A stretch of DNA of 16,869 bases from GCA-2686765 sp036012725 (GTDB lineage: Bacteria; Pseudomonadota; Alphaproteobacteria; Rhodospirillales; 2-02-FULL-58-16). Numbering within the stretch: position 1 is the first letter of the stretch; each line of letters begins with the position of its first letter. The notes under the pieces were generated by a model, which saw only the letters and a list, made by a program, of their open reading frames with translations, did not search any database and had not been told where the DNA came from. Below are positions 6,210-13,294 of the stretch, one piece after another. The position numbers and the translations under genes are program-made. Where the stretch lies: positions 1 through 16,869 of the forward strand of contig DASCPW010000008.1 in NCBI GenBank assembly GCA_036012725.1, written 5' to 3'.

Positions 6210-6504
6210 TTCGACCCTCAAAGGGTGCTGTCTGACGTCAGCGCCTATGGGACAGGTCATCGCCGGGGATGATCTCCTGGGCCTGACCCGCAGTTTCTAC
6301 TTGGGCGGCGCCCAGGCGGTGGTCAGCAGCTTGTGGCCGGTAGCCAACGATGCAACCCGAATATTTATGGAAGTTTTCCACAAGGATTCCCGAACTGGTT
6401 TCTATGGAACGGCATGGCTCAAGGCCCGGGACACGGTCCACGCGCAGGGTTTTCCGCCGTCAACTTACGGAGCCTTCATCCTCGTCGGGGCTCTAGGCCG
6501 CTAA
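6210..6504 (+). pseudogene. CHAT-domain (caspase-like) protein, C-terminal remnant
   Basis: From about 6247 to the TAA at 6502-6504 the frame encodes MGQVIAGDDLLGLTRSF, then GGAQAVVSSLWPVANDAT, and near the end STYGAFILVGALG. These match the last third of CHAT domains: GDDLxGLTRxFLxAGAxSVVxSLWxVxDxAT, later xYWxAFxLVG. CHAT proteins are caspase-like peptidases, often with TPR repeats, in bacterial signalling and defence. The catalytic His region is absent. Just upstream, in a different frame (6210-6257), FDPQRVLSDVSAYGTG looks like a degraded VLSACxTxxG motif, which implies a frameshift and loss of the catalytic Cys. Nothing here could form a working protease. No convincing start or ribosome-binding site is present. 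It lies between duplicated copies of the bioC/bioD junction, so it was probably inserted. Confidence 0.72.
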
Positions 6505-6620
6505 GTCGACTGGCGAGAGAAGCCGCACTCCGAAGCAGAACCTCCAAAGGTCCGTAACGCGGCAACAAGCAGAGCCTCGGTTTTAAGAGTACACAGCCTG
6601 GTTCCGTCCCGTCTATAAGG
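6505..6620 (+). other. Unassigned spacer between CHAT remnant and bioD
   Basis: This is 116 bp without a recognisable gene, inverted terminal repeat or clear hairpin terminator. Together with the CHAT remnant it separates bioC from bioD. Any bioD transcript must either read through from upstream or start here. TATAAG at 6614-6619 lies too close to the start codon to be a convincing -10 element, and I see no clear -35 partner. Confidence 0.4.
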
Positions 6621-6652
6621 TAGCCATGAAGGGTGTTTTTGTTACCGGCACC
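6621..6652 (+). repeat. Downstream copy of the bioC-stop/bioD-start sequence
   Basis: This is the direct repeat of 6167-6198 at an offset of 454 bp. It starts with TAG, which matches the bioC stop codon in the first copy, and continues through the first nine codons of the functional bioD. The four differences are a C in place of A before the ATG, GGT for GAT, GTT for GTC, and GGC for AGC. Confidence 0.85.
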
Positions 6653-7240
6653 GACACCGGCATCGGCAAAACCGTCGTCAGTGCATGGCTGGTTCACCAT
6701 ATGGAGGCCGACTATTGGAAGCCCGTGCAAGCCGGCTTGGCGGACGGGACCGATGCGGAGGCCGTCCGCCGCCTGGCCGGCCTCGGCCCGGACCGGATTC
6801 ACCCTTCGGCCTATGAACTCAATGCACCCCTGTCGCCCCACGAGGCGGCGCGGCTGGACGGCGTCCATATCCGCATGGAGCGCATCGTCCGGCCACGGGC
6901 GGCGCGGCCGTTGGTGGTGGAAGGGGCGGGAGGGCTGTTGGTTCCATTGAACAAGGACCATTTCATCATCGACCTTATCGCTCTTTGCAAGCTGCCCGCC
7001 ATTTTGGTTTCGCGGAGCGGGTTGGGGACCATCAACCATAGCCTGTTGAGCATTGAAGCCATGCGCCGCCGCGATATTTCCATCGCCGGTATCGTTTTGA
7101 TTGGGCCCGAAAATCCCGGCAACCATCGGACCATCGAGGAATTCGGCCGGGTCAAGGTCATCGCCACCCTGCCGCCCCTGGACCCCCTGAACAAGGAAGC
7201 ATTGGCGGCGATACCATTGGACGGAGGCCTTTTACCGTGA
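6626..7240 (+). CDS. bioD: Dethiobiotin synthetase
   Basis: BioD uses ATP and CO2 to close the ureido ring of 7,8-diaminononanoate, giving dethiobiotin. The 204-aa protein has the P-loop GTDTGIGKT (8-16, with Lys15), the YWKPVQAG block with substrate-site Lys32, and EGAGGLLVPL (99-108). It is slightly shorter than E. coli BioD but lacks no core motif. The ATG at 6626 gives the family N-terminus. The stop at 7238-7240 overlaps the GTG of bioA (GTGA). It is separated from bioC by a 456-bp insertion, whereas the other bio genes are spaced by at most 13 bp or overlap. Confidence 0.94.
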   Translation: MKGVFVTGTDTGIGKTVVSAWLVHHMEADYWKPVQAGLADGTDAEAVRRLAGLGPDRIHPSAYELNAPLSPHEAARLDGVHIRMERIVRPRAARPLVVEGAGGLLVPLNKDHFIIDLIALCKLPAILVSRSGLGTINHSLLSIEAMRRRDISIAGIVLIGPENPGNHRTIEEFGRVKVIATLPPLDPLNKEALAAIPLDGGLLP

Positions 7241-8550
7241 CGGCCAAGGATGAGATTTCGGCCCTCGACCGCCGCCATCTGTGGCATCCCTTTACCCAGG
7301 AACAGACAGCGCCGCCGCCGATTGCCATCCGCGAGGCCCGGGGGGCGGTGCTCACCGCCGAGGACGGCCGCCAATACCTGGACCTGATCTCGTCTTGGTG
7401 GGTGACGCTACACGGTCACGCCCATCCCGCCATTGCCGCCGCCATTGCGTGTCAGGCCGAACGCTTGGAGCAGGTGATCTTCGCCGGCTTCACCCACCGG
7501 CCGGCGGTGGAATTGGCCCATCGCCTGGCCGGCCTGCTGCCTGGCGGCCTGGACCGGGTATTCTTTTCCGACGACGGATCGACGGCGGTGGAAGTGGCGC
7601 TCAAGCTGTCGCATCAGTATTGGCGCAACCGGGGCCGGGCGCGGCCCCGGTTTCTCGCCTTCGCCGGCGGTTATCACGGTGACACCGTCGGCGCCATGTC
7701 GGCCGGCGCGCGGTCGGATTTTTTCGATGCCTTCAGCGACCTTTTGTTCCCGGTCGACGCCCTGCCCTACCCGGAGACCTGGCAAGGCGACAAGGCGGTT
7801 GAGGAAAAGGAAGCCGCCGCCTTGGCCGCCCTGGAAACCTATCTCGACAAACACGGCGCCGAGACCGCCGCGATGATCATGGAACCGCTGATCCAAGGCG
7901 CCAGCGGCATGCGCATGTGCCGGCCGGAATTCCTGCGGGCAGTGGCAAAGCGCCTGCGCAAATCAGAAGTTCTTTTGATCTTCGATGAAGTGATGACCGG
8001 ATTCGGCCGCACTGGCGCTTTGTTCGCTTCTCTGAAGGCGAAAGTCACGCCCGACCTGATCTGCCTCTCGAAAGGATTGACGGGGGGATTCCTGCCCCTC
8101 TCGGTGACCGTCTGCCGGAACCATATTTACGAGGCCTTTCTTGACGAGAGTTTCGCCAAGGCCTTCGCGCATGGGCATTCGTTCACCGCCAATCCGCTGG
8201 GCTGCGCCGCCGCCCTGGCCTCTCTCGATCTGCTGGAGGGCGAGGAAACACAGCGCCGCTGGGGCGAAATCGAAACCCTTCACCGGCGCCGCCTGACGGC
8301 ATTGGCGGACCATCCCAAGATCGCCCACGCCCGGGTCACCGGAACGGTCGCGGCCCTCGATTTCAAATCGGATGAGAGCGGCTATTGCGCCGCCATCGGC
8401 CTCCGGCTCAAGAACTTTTTTCTGCAACGCGGGTTGTTGCTGCGCCCGCTCGGCAATGTTGTCTATCTCTTGGCGCCATACTGCATTACAAATGCCCAAT
8501 TGAACACGGCCTATGACGCCATCGAGATGGCCGCCGACGAGATTGCTTAA
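7237..8550 (+). CDS. bioA: Adenosylmethionine-8-amino-7-oxononanoate aminotransferase
   Basis: BioA is a class III PLP aminotransferase that moves an amino group from SAM to 8-amino-7-oxononanoate and forms 7,8-diaminononanoate. The 437-aa sequence begins with the family signature RRHLWHPFTQ (12-21). It has the SSWW pair (52-55), AGGYHGDTVG (143-152, with Tyr146), FDEVMTGFGRTG (249-260, with Asp250) and the PLP lysine in LSKGLTGG (Lys279). These positions track E. coli BioA closely. The start is GTG at 7237, overlapping the bioD stop, which implies translational coupling. No defect is visible. Confidence 0.95.
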   Translation: MTAKDEISALDRRHLWHPFTQEQTAPPPIAIREARGAVLTAEDGRQYLDLISSWWVTLHGHAHPAIAAAIACQAERLEQVIFAGFTHRPAVELAHRLAGLLPGGLDRVFFSDDGSTAVEVALKLSHQYWRNRGRARPRFLAFAGGYHGDTVGAMSAGARSDFFDAFSDLLFPVDALPYPETWQGDKAVEEKEAAALAALETYLDKHGAETAAMIMEPLIQGASGMRMCRPEFLRAVAKRLRKSEVLLIFDEVMTGFGRTGALFASLKAKVTPDLICLSKGLTGGFLPLSVTVCRNHIYEAFLDESFAKAFAHGHSFTANPLGCAAALASLDLLEGEETQRRWGEIETLHRRRLTALADHPKIAHARVTGTVAALDFKSDESGYCAAIGLRLKNFFLQRGLLLRPLGNVVYLLAPYCITNAQLNTAYDAIEMAADEIA

Positions 8551-8561
8551 AACGGATACCG

Positions 8562-9554
8562 ATGACTGACGCCGCCACCGCCACCATGGACTCAATCCCG
8601 GCCGCTTGCCAATCGCGCCGCCATTGGAGCAGGGGCGAAATTCTTGATCTCTTCGCGCTTTCCTTCAATGACCTGTTGTTTCAGGCCCACCGGGTTCATC
8701 GCCGCCACTGGGACGCCAATTCGGTGCAGTTGAGTACGCTCTTGTCGGTCAAGACCGGCGGTTGCGTCGAGGACTGCGGCTATTGCGCCCAAAGCGCCCA
8801 TTACCGCACCGGGCTCGAGGCCGAAAAACCGATGGCCCGGGCAGCTGTGCGGGCGGCGGCGGAAAAAGCCAAAGCCGCCGGCGCCAGTCGTTTGTGCATG
8901 AGCGCCGCTTGGCGGCAGTTGAAGGATCGGGATCTGCCCTATTTGGCGGGATTGATCAAAGAGGTGAAAGACCTTGGCCTGGAGACCTGCGTGACCGCCG
9001 GCATGGTGACCAAGGGACAAGCGCAATCCCTGCGCGATAGCGGCCTCGATTATTACAATCACAATGTCGACACGTCGGCTGAATACTATGGCCGGATCAT
9101 CACCACCCATGGCCTCGGCGACCGGCTCGACACCCTGGGCGCCATCAGAGCGGCGGGATTGAAGGTCTGCTCGGGCGGCATCATCGGCATCGGCGAGAGC
9201 CGTGGCGACCGGGCCGGCATGCTGGAAATCCTGGCCAACCTGGACCCGCCGCCGGAAAGCGTGCCGATCAATCTGTTGGTGCCGGTCAAGGGAACGCCCC
9301 TCGAGGACGAGCCGCCTCTCGATCAGTTGGAATTGGCGCGCACCATCGCGGTGGCCCGCCTTCTCATGCCCTGGTCTTACGTCAGGCTGTCGGCCGGCCG
9401 TTTGGCGATGAGCGACGAGGCGCAGGCACTGTGCTTTTTCGCCGGCGCCAACTCGATCTTTTATGGTGAAAAACTGCTCACCGCCGGAAACCCGGAACGG
9501 GGCGACGACCGAGCACTTTTCAAAAAACTCGGCCTGCAAGCAGAAACAGTTTAG
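8562..9554 (+). CDS. bioB: Biotin synthase
   Basis: BioB is a radical-SAM enzyme that inserts sulfur into dethiobiotin to make biotin. The 330-aa protein has the radical-SAM cluster motif CVEDCGYC with Cys68, Cys72 and Cys75. It also has the three cysteines for the [2Fe-2S] sulfur donor at 112, 143 and 203, and Arg275 as the conserved arginine ligand. All are offset by 15 from the E. coli numbering. YNHNVDTS (165-172) and the C-terminal FFAGANSIFYGEKLLT block are also typical. The ATG at 8562 lies 11 nt after bioA. It is the last biotin gene. No obvious terminator follows in the 46-bp gap to the cupin gene, so transcription may continue into the sugar genes. Confidence 0.96.
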   Translation: MTDAATATMDSIPAACQSRRHWSRGEILDLFALSFNDLLFQAHRVHRRHWDANSVQLSTLLSVKTGGCVEDCGYCAQSAHYRTGLEAEKPMARAAVRAAAEKAKAAGASRLCMSAAWRQLKDRDLPYLAGLIKEVKDLGLETCVTAGMVTKGQAQSLRDSGLDYYNHNVDTSAEYYGRIITTHGLGDRLDTLGAIRAAGLKVCSGGIIGIGESRGDRAGMLEILANLDPPPESVPINLLVPVKGTPLEDEPPLDQLELARTIAVARLLMPWSYVRLSAGRLAMSDEAQALCFFAGANSIFYGEKLLTAGNPERGDDRALFKKLGLQAETV

Positions 9555-9600
9555 TGCTCCGTCCCATCATCCTACCCTTAGCATCAGGACTAATGCCAAA

Positions 9601-10026
9601 ATGAAGATCAGACCCGTCACCAAAGAAGAGAAACAAAGCTGGCCGCAAGAGGTTATCGTCCCCCTTACCCAGCCATTCACCGACCGGCGAGGCGGCATTC
9701 AGCCATTGGTCGACGCGACCATGGAAAGCTGCGTGCTGATCAGCTCCAAAAAGGGCACGCTCAGGGCCAACCATTACCATAAAACCGACTGGCATTACTG
9801 TTACGTCCTGTCCGGTTCAATCGAATATCACCACCGCCCCCACGGCGGCACCGGCGAGCCCGAAATGGTGACGGTCAAAAGCGGGCAGCTGTTTTTCACC
9901 CCGCCCATGGTCGACCATGCCATGGTATTTCCCGAGGACACCCAGTTTCTGACGCTCGGCCGCAACTCGCGCCGCCAGGAAGTCTACGAAGCCGATGTGG
10001 AACGCATCGAGCTGATCGGGACCTGA
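9601..10026 (+). CDS. Cupin-domain protein of a sugar-modification cluster
   Basis: This 141-aa single-domain cupin has a metal-binding first motif (ANHYHKTDWHYCYVLSGSIE, 56-75, with His58, His60 and His65). The second motif is GQLFFTPPMVDHAMVF (95-110, with His106). Cupins of this shape occur beside nucleotide-sugar methyltransferases and epimerases, as sugar epimerase or isomerase-like proteins or as small ligand-binding partners. No specific substrate can be read from the sequence. I take ATG at 9601 because an in-frame extension to 9463 would overlap bioB and adds nothing cupin-like. An AGGA lies about 12 nt upstream. The next gene starts 8 bp after its stop. Confidence 0.75.
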   Translation: MKIRPVTKEEKQSWPQEVIVPLTQPFTDRRGGIQPLVDATMESCVLISSKKGTLRANHYHKTDWHYCYVLSGSIEYHHRPHGGTGEPEMVTVKSGQLFFTPPMVDHAMVFPEDTQFLTLGRNSRRQEVYEADVERIELIGT

Positions 10027-10034
10027 ACCGTTCC

Positions 10035-11279
10035 ATGAGCGCCACTTGCTATCGGCGTTCCACCTGCCGTTTATGCGGCGGCGGGCGGCTGACATTGGTG
10101 CTGTCGTTGGAACCGACGCCGCCGGCGAATGCCTTTGTCAGCCAATCGGAAGCCGCGACGGAGCAGGAACGCTTTCCCCTCGACGTCTTTTTCTGCGAGG
10201 ATTGCGCGCATGTGCAATTGCTGGACGTGGTCGATCCAAAGGTTTTGTTCGAGAACTACGTTTACGTCTCGGCGACGTCGCCGATTTTCGTCAAGCATTT
10301 TGAAGATTATGCCCTACAGGTTTTGCGGCATTTCCAGACCGACAAGAACGGACTGGCCGTCGATATCGGTTCCAACGACGGCACTTTGCTGGGATTCTTC
10401 CAGCGGGCCGGCTGGCGGGTCCTGGGCATCGACCCGGCGCGGGATATCGCGCGGGCGGCAACCCAGTCTGGGATTGAGACCATCAACGAATTTTTCACTG
10501 CCGACCTGGGGCGCGCAATCCTTGATGACCGGGGACCCGCCCATGTCGTCACCGCCAACAATGTCTTTGCCCATACCGACGATCTTGCCGGCGTCGCCCA
10601 TGGAGTCCGCGAACTGCTCGCTGATGACGGCATCTTTGTTTTCGAGGTTTCCTATCTGGCGGATGTTTTCGAGAAGACCTTATTTGACACCATCTACCAC
10701 GAACACCTGGCCTACCATTCAGTCAAGCCGTTACGCGGATTCTTCGAACGCCACGGCATGGAAATGATCGAGGCCCTGCCGGTTGACAGCCACGGCGGCT
10801 CGCTGCGCGGCGTTGTCCAACGTGAAGGAGGCCGCCGCCCCGTCGGCGCCTCAGTGACCGAGATGGTCGGGCGCGAAGAGCGCCTCAGTCTCGACAGGGC
10901 CGAGACCTTCCACGCTTTCGCCGCACGCATCAAGGCTTTGAAGGTCGAATTCAGCGGTCTTTTGCGCCGCCTCAAGACCGAGGGCAAATCCATCGCTGGC
11001 TACGGGGCGCCCGCCAAGGCAACGACACTGATGTATCATTTCGGCATTGACCGCGAGCTGATTGATTTCATCGTTGACGACAGTCCGCTGAAACAAGGGC
11101 TGCTGAGTCCCGGCTTGCATATACCCGTCTTGGCAACCGACGCCATGTCCGAACACCGCCCCGATATTCTCGTCATCCTGGCCTGGAATTTTGCGCCCTC
11201 GATCATCGCCAAGAATGCCGCCTTCCGCGATGCCGGAGGGCGCTTTCTCACCCCTCTTCCCGAAGTCGAGATGGTCTGA
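10035..11279 (+). CDS. Nucleotide-sugar C-methyltransferase (NovU/TylCIII-like)
   Basis: The 414-aa protein has the three-part layout of sugar C-methyltransferases. First is an N-terminal zinc-binding domain with CRLC (Cys11, Cys14) and CEDC (Cys54, Cys57). Next is a SAM-binding Rossmann domain with VDIGSNDGTLL (109-119) and the family block FDTIYHEHLAYHS. Last is a C-terminal domain with GYGAPAKATTLM and a FIVDDSPLKQG stretch. Family members add a methyl group to C3 or C5 of keto-deoxysugar nucleotides, producing branched sugars for antibiotics or surface glycans. Here the neighbours are a UXS-like SDR, a Gfo/Idh oxidoreductase and a membrane glycosyltransferase, so a surface polysaccharide sugar is more likely. 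No dTDP-glucose genes are in view. The gene is complete. Confidence 0.85.
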   Translation: MSATCYRRSTCRLCGGGRLTLVLSLEPTPPANAFVSQSEAATEQERFPLDVFFCEDCAHVQLLDVVDPKVLFENYVYVSATSPIFVKHFEDYALQVLRHFQTDKNGLAVDIGSNDGTLLGFFQRAGWRVLGIDPARDIARAATQSGIETINEFFTADLGRAILDDRGPAHVVTANNVFAHTDDLAGVAHGVRELLADDGIFVFEVSYLADVFEKTLFDTIYHEHLAYHSVKPLRGFFERHGMEMIEALPVDSHGGSLRGVVQREGGRRPVGASVTEMVGREERLSLDRAETFHAFAARIKALKVEFSGLLRRLKTEGKSIAGYGAPAKATTLMYHFGIDRELIDFIVDDSPLKQGLLSPGLHIPVLATDAMSEHRPDILVILAWNFAPSIIAKNAAFRDAGGRFLTPLPEVEMV

Positions 11280-11282
11280 GCA

Positions 11283-12344
11283 GTGAGTGATTTCCTTCTC
11301 CAATCAGACACCGCTGAAATCGCCCTGGGCTTGGGCGAAGCGGCCCACCAATTCAGCGGCAAAACCGTTCTGCTAACCGGCGGGCGCGGCTTTCTTGGAC
11401 GTTATTTCACGGAGGTTTTTGTCCATCTCAACGAACAGATCCTGGATTCCCCTTGCACCCTCGTTGTGCTCGACAACCTGATCACCGCCGGGGCGGAGGG
11501 CTCGCGAATGCCGGATTTTCCCCATGTGGAGTTCATTCACCACAATGTGATAGAGCCTTTCAAATGGGACAAGCCCGTTGATTACATCATCCACGCCGCC
11601 GGCATCGCCAGCCCCTATTACTACCGGGCCTATCCTGTCGAGACTCTGCTTGTCTCCACTTCGGGAACCCGAAACATGCTGGAACTGGCGAGACACCACC
11701 AAGCGCGATTTACTTTCTTCAGTTCGTCCGAGATTTACGGCAACCCCGATCCTAAACATGTACCAACGCCGGAAAGCTATCGTGGCAACGTCGCCTGCCA
11801 GGGCCCGCGCGCCTGTTATGACGAAAGCAAGCGGGTCGGGGAAACCCTGTGCTACGTTTTTCACAACAAATTCGGAACCGCGGTCAACACCATCCGCCCG
11901 TTTAACGTCTTTGGTCCGGGAATGCAGGAAACCGACTACCGGGTGCTGCCCAATTTCGCCAGCCGCATCAAGAGCGGACAACCGCTTCACATTTATGGTT
12001 CGGGTAATCAGACCCGGACGTTCTGTTACATCACCGATGCCATGCTCGGTTTCCTGTTGACGGTTTTGCTTGGGGTACCCGGCGAGATTTACAACATCGG
12101 CAATCCCAAACCGGAGATCTGCCTGCTCGATCTGGTCAAACAGATCGAGGACGTGCTGGGGCGAAAGATCAAATACGACATCATTGAATACCCGGACAGC
12201 TATCCCGCCGACGAGCCCGACCGGCGCTGCCCCGACATCCGCAAGGCCAACATGCAGCTGGGCTTTCAGCCGAAAGTCGACTTAGGCGAGGGGCTCAAGC
12301 GGTTCCTCACCTGGGCGGACGGCGTTTACACCGGCGAGCTTTGA
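11283..12344 (+). CDS. UDP-glucuronate decarboxylase-like NAD-dependent SDR
   Basis: This 353-aa extended SDR has the NAD motif TGGRGFLG (32-39). It also has SSSEIYGNP (147-155, with the UXS-type Glu150) and GPRACYDESKR (174-184) with the catalytic Tyr179 and Lys183. RPFNVFGPGM and a C-terminal PDIRKANMQLGFQP block follow. The sequence around Glu150 and Tyr179 strongly resembles UDP-xylose synthase (UDP-glucuronate decarboxylase). The N-terminal 24 residues are an extension absent from most bacterial relatives. Beside a C-methyltransferase it may act on another uronate or keto-sugar, so I call the family rather than the substrate. It starts with GTG at 11283, 3 nt after the methyltransferase stop. 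The stop is just before the oxidoreductase start. Confidence 0.82.
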   Translation: MSDFLLQSDTAEIALGLGEAAHQFSGKTVLLTGGRGFLGRYFTEVFVHLNEQILDSPCTLVVLDNLITAGAEGSRMPDFPHVEFIHHNVIEPFKWDKPVDYIIHAAGIASPYYYRAYPVETLLVSTSGTRNMLELARHHQARFTFFSSSEIYGNPDPKHVPTPESYRGNVACQGPRACYDESKRVGETLCYVFHNKFGTAVNTIRPFNVFGPGMQETDYRVLPNFASRIKSGQPLHIYGSGNQTRTFCYITDAMLGFLLTVLLGVPGEIYNIGNPKPEICLLDLVKQIEDVLGRKIKYDIIEYPDSYPADEPDRRCPDIRKANMQLGFQPKVDLGEGLKRFLTWADGVYTGEL

Positions 12345-12346
12345 CC

Positions 12347-13294
12347 ATGGCCGGAAACGGCATTCGTTTGGGCCTGATCGGTGCCGGACGTTGGGGGCGC
12401 AATTACATCAAAACCATTGCCACGATCGACGGCCCGCGGCTTGCTCGCCTGGCCAGTCGAAACCCCGAAATCCGGTCCCTGGTGGACGAAGAATGCATCA
12501 TCAGCAACGACTGGAAAGAAGTTGCAAAAGCCCACGACATCGACGGCGTCATCGTCGCCACGCCGCCGGCATTGCATGCCGAAATGACCTGTTCGGCGGT
12601 TGCCCGCGGGCAGCCGGTGCTGGTCGAAAAACCGCTTACCCTGGATCTTGGGCAGGCACAGGCTCTGCGGCATTTCGTCACCGAAGCTCATGGCTTTGTC
12701 ATGGTCGAACACACTCTCTTGTTTCATCCCGCCTACCGGGCACTGAAAGAACTGGGCTCGGGACTTGGACCAATTCGCGCCATTGTCGCGGAGTTGGGGC
12801 GACGGGGGCCTTATCGAACGGATACGCCTGTTTTGTGGGACTGGGGCGCCCACGCCGTCGCTTTTTGCCTTGACATGATGGGCATGCCACCGGAAGCGGC
12901 GGAGGCGGAATGCTTGGAACAGAGGGTGGTGGAAAATAGCCACCAGGAAAATTACCTGCTGCGCTTGACCTTTCCCGGCAACGTTTCCGCCAATTTCCGC
13001 ATTGGCAACAAGATGGACAAGCGGCGTTGCTTTACCGTCCATTTCGATACCGCCATTCTGGTTTTTGACGACCTTGTCCCGGCCAAGCTGACCAGACACC
13101 CGCCAACGGTCGATTTCACCGATCCGCAAGGGCCCGGCGAAGCGATCGACGTGCCCCCGACTCTGCCCCTGGAAGTCGCCGTCAGGGAATTCAGCCAAGC
13201 CATTACCGGCCAGTCACGCGACCTCGCCAGCCTCGACCTTGGCGTCGCCGTGATCTCGGTTTTGGCGGATTGCGACAGGAATTCGAGAAGATGA
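12347..13294 (+). CDS. Gfo/Idh/MocA-family NAD(P)-dependent oxidoreductase
   Basis: This 315-aa protein has the dinucleotide motif GLIGAGRWGRN (9-19), VATPPALHAE (70-79), and the family EKP motif (VLVEKPLT, 91-98). It also has WDWGAHAV (164-171), where the His is the usual catalytic residue. Family members oxidise or reduce hydroxyl/keto groups of sugars and sugar nucleotides. Its place between a UXS-like decarboxylase and a membrane glycosyltransferase suggests a nucleotide-sugar 3- or 4-keto reduction step. I take ATG at 12347; a TTG at 12341 overlaps the previous stop. The last 4 nt overlap the next gene (ATGA at 13291). It is complete. Confidence 0.85.
   Translation: MAGNGIRLGLIGAGRWGRNYIKTIATIDGPRLARLASRNPEIRSLVDEECIISNDWKEVAKAHDIDGVIVATPPALHAEMTCSAVARGQPVLVEKPLTLDLGQAQALRHFVTEAHGFVMVEHTLLFHPAYRALKELGSGLGPIRAIVAELGRRGPYRTDTPVLWDWGAHAVAFCLDMMGMPPEAAEAECLEQRVVENSHQENYLLRLTFPGNVSANFRIGNKMDKRRCFTVHFDTAILVFDDLVPAKLTRHPPTVDFTDPQGPGEAIDVPPTLPLEVAVREFSQAITGQSRDLASLDLGVAVISVLADCDRNSRR

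Noticed and set aside
6232..6241. Perfect 10-bp palindrome CTGACGTCAG at the CHAT remnant
   Set aside because: It is a single occurrence inside degraded coding sequence. A 10-bp palindrome is not rare enough to call an operator or recombination site.
6167..6652. Considered an insertion sequence or transposon between the bioC/bioD repeats
   Set aside because: No transposase, inverted terminal repeats or typical short target duplication is visible. The repeats are about 32 nt and diverged.
8592..9539. A 315-codon minus-strand open frame opposite bioB
   Set aside because: It is antisense to a fully recognisable biotin synthase and has no domain signature. High GC explains the absence of stops.
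9555..9600. Possible terminator after bioB (TTAG...CTAA pairing)
   Set aside because: The stem is only about 4 bp with no T tract following, too weak to support a terminator.
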